From JADCGM01 sp943370355 (GTDB lineage Bacteria; Pseudomonadota; Alphaproteobacteria; Sphingomonadales; Sphingomonadaceae), in contig CALRQP020000004.1 of assembly GCA_943370355.1 (NCBI GenBank), forward strand, positions 62,001 to 126,000: a stretch of DNA of 64,000 nt, in the 5' to 3' direction. The translations under genes and the position numbers were made by a program. Positions 53,201 through 59,322 of the stretch are shown in pieces (positions within the stretch are counted from its first letter, which is position 1; each line of letters starts with the position of its first letter). The notes beneath the pieces are model-generated. The model was not told the origin of the DNA, did not search any database, and saw nothing but the letters and a program-made list of their open reading frames with translations.

Positions 53201-54640
53201 ACCGTACGGCCGCTTACCGTGGCGCTGACCGGGCCGGTGACGAAGACCTATGACGGCAACACCACCGCGACGCTCGCGGCGAGCAATTATGTGCTTAACA
53301 ACACCATCGCAGGCGACGCGATCGCGCTCAACAACCCGACCGTAGGCACCTACAACAGCAAGGATGCCGCAACTGGCAAGATGGTCACGGTCACCGGTCT
53401 TGCGCTGACCGGAACCGCCGCGCGCAACTATTCGCTGTCGGTGACGAGCGTCGCCAACACCGTCGGCACGATCACGCCGAAGCAGCTTTCGGCCGTGCTG
53501 ACCGGCACGGTCACCAAAGTCTACAACGGTACGACGGCGGCCCCCGTGACGGCCTCGAACATCGCCGTCAGCGGCTTCTTACAGGGCGAAAGCGCGACCG
53601 TCAGCTCCGTGGGCACATCGACCTATGCAACTGCGAACGCCGGGACGGGCTTGACCGTCACGAGCGTGCTGAGCGCCGGCAATCTGTCGGCGGGCGGCAC
53701 GACGAGCCTCGCGAATTATGAGGTCCCCGCTTCCGCCAGCGGCGCGATCGGGACGATTTCCCAGGCGACTCTGACCTATGTCGCCAGCCCGGCGACCCGC
53801 CCGCAGCTGCAGCCCAACCCGGCCTTTACCGGCACCGTGACGGGCTTCGTGACCGGCGAAACGGCTGACAAGAACACCACCGGGACGCTGGCCTTCACCA
53901 CGACCGCCGACACGTCGAGCGCGCAGGGCATGTATCCGATCAACGGCGGCGGGCTGACCGCAGCCAATTACACCTTCGTCCAGGCTCCCGCCAATGCGAC
54001 GGCGCTGACCATCGCCGCGCCGGCGACAAGTTCCGCACCGGCCGATGTGTCGATTCGCCCGTCGGCGGTGACGTCAACCGTTACGCAAGCCGCAGCGCCA
54101 GTTGCGGCACCGGCCCCTGCCCCGGCGCCCGCGCCTGCCCCGGCGCCTGCTGCAGCGGCACCAGCGGACACGTCCTCGTCGTCGTCGTCCTCGTCGTCTT
54201 CGTCATCCTCCGGCGGCTCGGACAAACCGGCGGACGCCAAGTCCGACGCTGCGCCTGCCTCGAGCGGCAGCAGCGGCGGCGGCACGACGACCACAGCGGC
54301 TCCCGCCGCAGCACCCTCCGCCTCCGGTGGCGGCGACAAGGCAGCCGCCCCTGCGCCCGAGGCTCCGAAGGCGAACGCCCTGCCGCCGCCGCCGCCCGTC
54401 GATCCGCTGCCGCCCTCACCCGTCGGCGACACCAAACCCGCCACGCCGCCGGATCCCGCCGACAAGGGCGATCCGGTGCTCGCGTCCGCCGGCGGCGACA
54501 AGCCGCCGCCGCCACCCGGTGCCGGTACCAACAGCGTCACCGTCGCACCCGGCGTCAGTGTCGAGGCACCGCCGTCCAATCGTGCGCTGAGCAATGCCGC
54601 CGACCAGCGCTTCAGCGAAACCGGGGACCTCGACATATGA
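47294..54640 (+). CDS. Two-partner secretion exoprotein (TpsA, filamentous haemagglutinin-like)
   Basis: A 2448-aa secreted adhesin-type protein. After a signal peptide with the typical extended n-region (MAKPGLSSVRYAQRAASRLAL, cleavage near residue 36), a TPS domain follows with VWLLNPNGVLIGNGGRISAAGF (the NPNG motif). The haemagglutinin beta-helix region continues through repeats of GGxxxxxG strands. From about residue 1130 to 2160, eleven YDG-type repeats of about 94 aa follow, then a Pro/Ala/Ser tail. It pairs with the TpsB gene at 61295 and overlaps the CHAT gene by 4 bp. A surface filament role is expected; no toxin domain is visible at the C-terminus. Confidence 0.9.
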   Translation: MAKPGLSSVRYAQRAASRLALLCAGSTLAATTALAQGLTGGSVAAGSAQIGATVAGQTTITQTTSKAVINWQGFSVGSGEAVRFVQPDRNSVTLNRVIGGNVSKIDGSLSANGQVWLLNPNGVLIGNGGRISAAGFLATTRSLSDADFLAGRNNFSGDGNALIGNAGSISVDNGYAILAGGKVDNSGLVEANLGEVVLAAGKSFTLDLSGDKLISFAITTPLEVLPDGGAVSNSGTLRADGGRVLVTARSAAAIVDSVINMSGVVQARSADVVDGEVILDGGDAGTVNVGGTLDAGGKASGQTGGRIVVLGNTIVAGDTAKLDASGDAGGGEVYLGGGWQGSSVLTGRGNATRVAVLGGASLDASAITRGNGGTIVAWSDVTNADSVTRAYGNFRADGGATGGDGGRIETSGHFLDTAGVTGSASSILGKGGEWLFDPFNITIVSTTPMAGGFGTDGAGGQLWTPNAVGSQVSTADIQNFLNAGTNVTISTGLAGSAGSEAGNITAAAPISKSAGGNVTLKLVAANSIDFSGSISVLGQGTGALNVALEAGHSISLTGGAAFIDTNGGNFSAKLINGDALRGGEFISNQKSIQTGAGSIELRSTYTGPGTSTVSIINDSNSHLQTTTGAITLAAGDQGTIDNLGALTTVSGKITFSTGGGVGAFINTDSDGGTLTTTSGNIDLLGGADAAIVSGASINTSGALTISGELGSTATLFGSIFVVNGISVTAGTSIDNQAILNTSNSALNFTLLGRGTDQMAALMIDTSGAVDTGSGAITMAATGGTINLHGPTISAGNMSFTADAVAVGDFGAGSVGSVSGNNIDLITDALTFASSSGVGGPEGFIGTKITLKPTSDATSICVADTACNNGQLRLSSPDFRYLNTNMLIVGSATGTGTLTVNLTPAGQPAATNRTTIFQMGGAGGFADIFALPPLSTSNTLRIIAGGDVKLEAGSQFNFAGNLDLIAGGKFLNGAGSTALNSSGGGRWVIYSADPSADSFGGLTSGNVARWGVSQATAAAGGVSASGNTYAFGFKPTVTATALNKSKIYGDALTLGSAQGGDFTVAGLVNAAAFGNVFSPDTLGTVTLASAGAVQTANAGSYAITISPGFAPAGYTEATVNGTLTVNQRTLGAALTGAISKTYDATTNAPLSAGNYSLSNLANGNSITITKTSGTYSSANVGTNLGVSVTLAAGDFAPGNGTLLSNYILPVSVSSSSGIINARQLTASIINPVTKVYDATGGASIASANVALNGFVAGQGATVANLTGTYGTTSNPIVNAGTNLAVNATLGVANVTANSGTALSNYLVPTIVSGNVGTITPKPLAASLIGTTQKIFDGTVSAVLNQSNFQVSGFVGNDGATVTQTVGSYVSPNAGSGLNVSSNVTLAATGNTLLSNYLLPGNVSGAIGKITPKLLGGSLTGTASKVYNGSQTIQLAGSNVTLSGFVGTDGATIGALTGTLASPNVGTAITTSATLVPQNVTATGNTLLSNYQLPSSITGAIGSVTARPLSASLVGFTSKTYDGTTSATLVSSNFQLTGFVQGQGAQVTQTVGTYDSKDAADAIGVTASLTSGNFTANQGTLLSNYQLPTSATGAIGQINSKQLTGVVVGPVSKTYDGSNNAPLTGANIVLSGFVAGEGVTIDSVSGQYATTDAGSGILVTADPASAAVTPVGTTNLNNYDAPLSITGAVGTITQRPVTAVLGGTISKVYDGTTAASLANATYTLTNLLGGDNLIVNGPQFGSYDTANVGIRKLVTVDGLTLSGTSVGNYTLQSASISARIGTITKRTLTAILTGTASKVYDGTTTASLDSTNFLIGNLVAGESLTVVPQTGTYATKNAGSGIGVTATIGAAAYVEGSGTLIGNYVLPTEAVGSIGEILRRQLTATTAASTTRVYDATTTIALSANNLVVSNFADGEGAAVGQATGTFATANAGTGIAITATLSPGLLTADSLTDLSNYVLPTELTGAKGSITVRPLTVALTGPVTKTYDGNTTATLAASNYVLNNTIAGDAIALNNPTVGTYNSKDAATGKMVTVTGLALTGTAARNYSLSVTSVANTVGTITPKQLSAVLTGTVTKVYNGTTAAPVTASNIAVSGFLQGESATVSSVGTSTYATANAGTGLTVTSVLSAGNLSAGGTTSLANYEVPASASGAIGTISQATLTYVASPATRPQLQPNPAFTGTVTGFVTGETADKNTTGTLAFTTTADTSSAQGMYPINGGGLTAANYTFVQAPANATALTIAAPATSSAPADVSIRPSAVTSTVTQAAAPVAAPAPAPAPAPAPAPAAAAPADTSSSSSSSSSSSSSGGSDKPADAKSDAAPASSGSSGGGTTTTAAPAAAPSASGGGDKAAAPAPEAPKANALPPPPPVDPLPPSPVGDTKPATPPDPADKGDPVLASAGGDKPPPPPGAGTNSVTVAPGVSVEAPPSNRALSNAADQRFSETGDLDI
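50690..53760 (+). repeat. Eleven tandem YDG/MBG-type repeats inside tpsA
   Basis: The motif (S/T)K(V/T)(Y/F)(D/N)(G/A)(T/S) recurs near 50703, 50987, 51281, 51556, 51837, 52121, 52402, 52674, 52958, 53239 and 53511. Spacing is 272-294 bp (about 94 residues). Each unit includes an LxGxISK(V/T)Y start and ends with a LLSNYxLP strand. The repeats are diverged at DNA level, so they are old duplications under coding constraint, not a CRISPR or satellite. Confidence 0.85.
54075..54500 (+). repeat. Low-complexity Ser/Pro/Ala tail of TpsA
   Basis: A run of CCGGCGCC-like and TCGTCG-like repeats encodes Ala-Pro dipeptides, then a serine run of about 12 residues, then Pro-rich sequence with PPPPPVDPLPPSP. 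This is an unstructured, possibly wall- or matrix-spanning linker. Confidence 0.75.
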
Positions 54641-57600
54641 TCGCGCTCGTCGCCCTTGCCGCAGCCGCGACCGCTGCCGCGACGCCGGCCAATCCGGGCA
54701 CGCCGCTCAAGGAGAGCCTGTCGGGCGAAACCTGCGTCTCGCGTCCGCGCACCGAGGCGCGCGCCGCCGCGGGCTTGCCGACCGATCTCGCCATCACCTG
54801 CCTCGACAAGCCGGCCGGCAGCGTCCGCTATGCCAATGCCGGCTCGCCAATCCCCGCCGGCGACGTCGGCAAGCCGGCCCTTCTGGCGGCGTTCGAATCC
54901 AGCCGTATCTGGGCAGAAGCCAAGCAGCGCATGAACTGCGAGCCGCAGAGCTGGGTCCCCGACAGTCCGACGCCGGTGCTGGTGGTCCCGTGCCGGTTGC
55001 GCACGGGCGGTTGGCCCACGCTGGTTCTCGCCAAGGCGGACGGCAATGTCCTGACCATCGCCGAAGCCGCGCCATCGATCTATCCCGCGCTCCGGGCGAT
55101 CTTCAAACTGCCACCAGCAGCCGGCGGCCGGACCGAGCAGATAGCCCAGGTCCAGTCCTTCTGGGCTCAGAAGATCGTACTCGCCAGCGCTGTCGACATC
55201 GACCGCGAACGCACGCTGCTCCGCGACGCACGTACCGCAAGCAGCCTTGCCCGCTACGAGGAAGCCGAGGAGCTATTCCGCAAGACGCTCGAAGTGCAGA
55301 CCCGGCTGTTCGGCGAGAATGATACCACCGCGGCCGACATCCTGATGGACCTCGCGCTGACCGTCAGTAACCAGGGGCGCGCCGACGAGGCCGAAGCGCT
55401 GTTCCGCCGGGCCGGGCCGATCATGGCCCAGTCCGCTAACCCGGCCGACCGGGCGCGGCTGTCGACCTATCGTGGCTATGAAGCGTCCAACCGCGGCGAT
55501 TATGAAGCGGCGCTCGCCAATGCCGCCTCGGCGACGGCGCAATGGCGCGCGATCGCCAATCCACAGGGCGGCGACCTTGGCTCGCCGACCGCGCAGACAC
55601 TCATCGCGCAAGGCGAACTCGCGATGTCGCGCAACCTCGAAGCACGCATGATGCTGCGCACCGGCAATCTCGACGGTGCTTATGCGGCTGCCGGCGAGGC
55701 ACTGATCACCCTCGACAAGATCGACGGCGAGCCGCGCTGGTGGCGCTCCGACGTGCTGATCACTCTGGGATCGGTGGCGATTGCGCAGAAACGCGTTGCT
55801 GCTGCTGAAACCTATTTCAACAGCGCGCTGGCGCTCCGGCAGCAGATTTTCGGCGAAGGCGTCGGCACGATGCGAGTCCGCGCCGCGCTCGGCAAAGCCT
55901 ATCAGCAGGAAAATCTCAACACCTCGGCGATCGTCACCTATCGCGAGGCGTTCAAGATCGCGAAGACGTTGCCCAAGGAGCAGAATCCGCTCACCAACAA
56001 TGACCTGGTGCCCTTCGCAGCGGCGATCACCGAATTCGCGAAGACGCTAACCGATCCCAAGGAAAAGCAGGGCCTGTATGCGGAGGCCTTCGACGCCTTC
56101 CAGCTGATCCGCTCGCCGCTCATCGACAAGACGATCGACCAGACCTCTGCCCGCCTCGCGGCAAGCGACCCCGCGATCGGTGCGCTGATCCGCGACCTGC
56201 AGGAAGCCGACCGCGCATTGGCCACGTCACGCGTCCGCCTCGCGGCGCAACAGTCGATGCCGCAAGCCGACCGCAGCGCACAGGTCGAGGACAAGCTGAC
56301 CGAGGATATCGCGCGCTTCGCGGCCGAAGGCGTCCGCCTGCGCCAGACGATTGACGCGAAATTCCCCGAGTTTGCTGCGCTGAGCGCACCGAAAGCGCTC
56401 AAGCTCGACGCGCTGCGCGCCCGCCTTGGGCCGAGCGAGGGCATTGTCTCCTTCCTGATCGGGCGAAACCGGTCGTTCATCCAGCTCGTGCGCCGTGACG
56501 GCATCTTCATCGGCCAGATCCCGCTCGGCGAGGGCGAAATCCGCACTGCGATCAAAGGCTTGCGCCGCTCGCTCGAAATTCAGGGCGGCTCGGTCAACGA
56601 CTTCGACATTGCCGCGTCGAACCAGCTTTACAAGGACCTGTTCTCGGACATCGAGAGTTCGATGGCGGGGCTCGACCATCTGGTTGTCGTGCCCGCCGGA
56701 CCGCTGTCCAGCATCCCCTTCTCGCTGCTCGTAACCAGCGCGCCGAAGAGCGACGACTATCGCGCCGCCGACTGGCTCGTGAAGAAATTCGCAATCGCGC
56801 ATACCCCGTCGCTGGCGGCATTTGTCGCACTGCGCTCGACGCGGCCCGCCAAGGCTCCCGACCTGCCGCTACTCGCATTTGCCGATCCCGTACTCGGGCC
56901 GGCCGGGCATGGCGGCTCAGCGATCGGCAAGGCGGTGACCGTCGTGAACGACACCTGTCGCAACAGCCCGGTGATGCCGGCCGAACTGCTGCTGTCGCTA
57001 TCGTCGCTGCCTGACACGTACCGAGAAGTGCAGACCGTCGCCAGCACGCTCGGGGCTGACCCTGCCACGTCGATACATTCGCAGGCCCGCGCCAACGAGA
57101 GCGAGTTCCGCGCCCAGGACTTGGGCCGATATCGGATCCTGTATTTCGCGACCCACGGGCTGCTGCCCGGCGAACTGAAGTGCCAGGCCGAACCGGGCTT
57201 GGTGCTGACCCCACCGCCGACTGTCGCCAAGGAGCGTGCTGGTGACGGACTGCTCGAGGCGAGTGAGATCGCCGGCCTGTCCGTCAACGCCGATCTTGTC
57301 GTGCTGTCGGCTTGCAACACCGCCTCCGGCGGCGGCGCGCTGGGCGGCGAGTCTCTGTCTGGCCTTTCAGAGGCCTTCTTCCACGCCGGGGCGCGCAACA
57401 TGCTGATCAGCCACTGGCAGGTGCCGTCGGGCGCGACGACCGATTTGATGGCCGGCCTGTTCGGATCGCTTGCCAGCGCAGGCGGTGCGTCGGATGCGCT
57501 TCGAATATCGCAAATGAAACTCATCGCGCAGGACCGAACGTCGCATCCCTTCTTCTGGGCCGCGTTCGTGCTGATGGGCGACGGCAGCGGCGCGCAGGCC

Positions 57601-57645
57601 GCCGCACCGACCCCGCCGCCTGCGCCGGTGGTAGCATCAAAATGA
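54637..57645 (+). CDS. Exported TPR-CHAT domain protein
   Basis: A 1002-aa protein. MIALVALAAAATAAATPA is a weak signal peptide. TPR-like repeats span about 190-460 (ARYEEAEELFRKTLEVQTRLFG, GRADEAEALFRRAGPIMAQ, VAAAETYFNSALALRQQIFGE). The C-terminal CHAT caspase-like domain has His840 in YFATHGLLPGE and Cys893 in VVLSACNTASGGG, followed by GARNMLISHWQVPSGAT and HPFFWAAFVLMG. The His-Cys dyad is intact. It overlaps tpsA by ATGA and the next gene likewise. CHAT domains act as peptidases; the substrate may be TpsA or a locus product (inference). Confidence 0.88.
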   Translation: MIALVALAAAATAAATPANPGTPLKESLSGETCVSRPRTEARAAAGLPTDLAITCLDKPAGSVRYANAGSPIPAGDVGKPALLAAFESSRIWAEAKQRMNCEPQSWVPDSPTPVLVVPCRLRTGGWPTLVLAKADGNVLTIAEAAPSIYPALRAIFKLPPAAGGRTEQIAQVQSFWAQKIVLASAVDIDRERTLLRDARTASSLARYEEAEELFRKTLEVQTRLFGENDTTAADILMDLALTVSNQGRADEAEALFRRAGPIMAQSANPADRARLSTYRGYEASNRGDYEAALANAASATAQWRAIANPQGGDLGSPTAQTLIAQGELAMSRNLEARMMLRTGNLDGAYAAAGEALITLDKIDGEPRWWRSDVLITLGSVAIAQKRVAAAETYFNSALALRQQIFGEGVGTMRVRAALGKAYQQENLNTSAIVTYREAFKIAKTLPKEQNPLTNNDLVPFAAAITEFAKTLTDPKEKQGLYAEAFDAFQLIRSPLIDKTIDQTSARLAASDPAIGALIRDLQEADRALATSRVRLAAQQSMPQADRSAQVEDKLTEDIARFAAEGVRLRQTIDAKFPEFAALSAPKALKLDALRARLGPSEGIVSFLIGRNRSFIQLVRRDGIFIGQIPLGEGEIRTAIKGLRRSLEIQGGSVNDFDIAASNQLYKDLFSDIESSMAGLDHLVVVPAGPLSSIPFSLLVTSAPKSDDYRAADWLVKKFAIAHTPSLAAFVALRSTRPAKAPDLPLLAFADPVLGPAGHGGSAIGKAVTVVNDTCRNSPVMPAELLLSLSSLPDTYREVQTVASTLGADPATSIHSQARANESEFRAQDLGRYRILYFATHGLLPGELKCQAEPGLVLTPPPTVAKERAGDGLLEASEIAGLSVNADLVVLSACNTASGGGALGGESLSGLSEAFFHAGARNMLISHWQVPSGATTDLMAGLFGSLASAGGASDALRISQMKLIAQDRTSHPFFWAAFVLMGDGSGAQAAAPTPPPAPVVASK

Positions 57646-58376
57646 GGTCGATGGGACTGATTGCGCTGCTGCTTGCAGCTGCAGCCGCCCCCGTCGCGGC
57701 GCAGCTTGTGGTGCTTGATTCCTATGGCAGCACGCTGAAACCCGGTATGCGCGTCGAAGCGTCCCGTCAGATCGATGTGCCCGAAGGCGCGCGGGTCAGC
57801 TTCATCGCCCCCGATGGTCGCACCGTAACCTACAATGGCGCGTACAGCGGCCCGGCGATGCGCGGACCGGTCATTGCCGCCGATCCGAAAGCGGCGCTGG
57901 CCGCGCTGATTGGCGAGCGCAATGCCCGGACCAACTCGGTTGCGACGGTCCGCGGCGCAGGTACCGCTGCCCCGCTGCCCGACCCCTGGCTCATCGACAT
58001 CAGCCGCCCGGGCCAGCGCTGCGTGCGCGAGGGCGAGCCGCAGATCTGGTGGCGTCCGCAGGCTGTCACAACCGAAGAATTCAACATCTATCCGCTCGAC
58101 AAATCCTGGGTTGCCGACATGAGCTGGGAAGCTGGCACCGACCGGATGGAGGCGCCCGACCTGTGGCGGCTTGCCGCAGAGAAGATTTATATCGTCCGCA
58201 CCGGCATCCAGGAGGATGCGGTCACCGTAAATGTGATACCGGAATCGGTGAGTGGCGAGCTGATGTTGACGGCCTGGATGCTCGAAAAGGGATGTACCCA
58301 GCAGGCGGATGCGTTCCTTCGCCGCATTGCCGGGGAGCAGAATGGGGCACAAGGTTCGATGACGGCAGCGAAATAG
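57642..58376 (+). CDS. Exported protein of unknown function, paralogue A
   Basis: A 244-aa protein beginning MRSMGLIALLLAAAAAPVAA, a signal peptide. The mature part has AQLVVLDSYGSTLKPGMRVEAS, GARVSFIAPDGRTVTYNGAYSGPAM, LPDPWLIDISRPGQRCVREGEPQIWWRP and LTAWMLEKGCTQQADAFLRRI. Two Cys are present in the mature part. The next gene encodes a protein with the same blocks, so the two arose by tandem duplication. The ATG overlaps the CHAT stop (ATGA). No known family recognised. It is in the TPS run, so a periplasmic accessory role is possible. Confidence 0.8.
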   Translation: MRSMGLIALLLAAAAAPVAAQLVVLDSYGSTLKPGMRVEASRQIDVPEGARVSFIAPDGRTVTYNGAYSGPAMRGPVIAADPKAALAALIGERNARTNSVATVRGAGTAAPLPDPWLIDISRPGQRCVREGEPQIWWRPQAVTTEEFNIYPLDKSWVADMSWEAGTDRMEAPDLWRLAAEKIYIVRTGIQEDAVTVNVIPESVSGELMLTAWMLEKGCTQQADAFLRRIAGEQNGAQGSMTAAK

Positions 58377-58479
58377 CCAGCGTATAGCGTTTGCGTAGAT
58401 TTCATCCGGACGGCAGCGCAACAATTGTGTTACGCCCCGCCAACCGAGCAAATTTCAGATTGAAGGCGGAGGCACACAC

Positions 58480-59193
58480 ATGACCAAGATGATCACCAAG
58501 CTTCTGGTGGCAGCGGCGCTGGTTTTGCCGGCAACGGCAATGGCAGCTCAGCTCGTCGTTCTCGACGCGCGCGGCGGTACGTTCAAGCCCGGCCAGACGA
58601 TCGACAGCACCAAGCCCATCACTCTCAAGGAAGGCGAGCGCCTGACCGTCATCGGTCCGGACGGCCGCAGCGTCGCGCTCAAGGGTCCGTTCAGCGGCCC
58701 GGCGATGGTCGCGTCCGCGTCGGCGTCGGATCCGAAGCTCGCGCTTGCGGCGCTGATCTCGACCCGCAACGCCCGCTCGAACAGCGTCGGTGCCATTCGC
58801 GCCGGTGCGGTCGCTGCCGCTTTGCCCGATCCGTGGCTCGTCGACATCAGCCGTCCCGGCCCGCGCTGCGTGCGCGAAGGCGAGACGCAGGTCTGGTGGC
58901 GTCCGGACTCGAAGGCGGCCGAAGACTTCACCGTCTATCCGGTCGACCGTTCGTGGACAGCCGATCTCGGCTGGGATGCCGGCGCGGACCGCATGGAAGC
59001 GCCCGAGCTCGCCGCCAAGTCGTCGACCTATATCGTCAAGAACGGCACGCAGGAAAATGCGATCACCGTCAATGTCATCCCCACGGCGATCGACAACGAC
59101 ATGGTCCTGACCTCGTGGATGCTGGAAAAGGGCTGCACGCAGCAGGCTGACGCCTATCTGCGCGTGATCCAGACGAAGACCGGCACCAACTGA
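58480..59193 (+). CDS. Exported protein of unknown function, paralogue B
   Basis: A 237-aa protein with signal peptide MTKMITKLLVAAALVLPATAMA. Blocks shared with paralogue A: AQLVVLDARGGTFKPGQ, PDGRSVALKGPFSGPAM, LAALISTRNARSNSV, PDPWLVDISRPGPRCVREGETQVWWRPD and LTSWMLEKGCTQQADAYLRVI. AGGCGGAGG stands close upstream of the ATG, giving it a strong own ribosome-binding site, unlike paralogue A. It lies 103 bp after A. Function unknown. Confidence 0.8.
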   Translation: MTKMITKLLVAAALVLPATAMAAQLVVLDARGGTFKPGQTIDSTKPITLKEGERLTVIGPDGRSVALKGPFSGPAMVASASASDPKLALAALISTRNARSNSVGAIRAGAVAAALPDPWLVDISRPGPRCVREGETQVWWRPDSKAAEDFTVYPVDRSWTADLGWDAGADRMEAPELAAKSSTYIVKNGTQENAITVNVIPTAIDNDMVLTSWMLEKGCTQQADAYLRVIQTKTGTN

Positions 59194-59220
59194 TCGCCTG
59201 ACCTGCTTCGGCAGTTTTTG

Positions 59221-59258
59221 CCCCGGACATCGACCTGCGCGCAGGTTCATGTCCGGGG
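59221..59258 (+). terminator. Nested 38-bp hairpin between paralogue B and the cyclase gene
   Basis: Outer arms CCCCGGACAT and ATGTCCGGGG (10 bp, perfect) enclose an inner palindrome ACCTGCGCGCAGGT. It is 28 bp after the paralogue stop and 65 bp before the cyclase start. ATTT follows, a weak U-tract. It could terminate or attenuate transcription into the cyclase gene. Confidence 0.5.
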
Positions 59259-59322
59259 ATTTGGCGTATAAGGGTGTTGGCAAATCCGGGTTGGGGAACC
59301 CGGCGACTTATTCGGGGGGTGT

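Noticed and set aside
50690..53760. Regularly spaced repeats that might be a CRISPR array.
   Set aside because: The repeats are in frame within tpsA, about 280 bp apart and diverged; no 20-40 bp identical repeats or spacers exist.
56757..58451. A 564-residue antisense frame over the CHAT and first paralogue genes.
   Set aside because: Shadow of two supported genes with no ribosome-binding site or motif.
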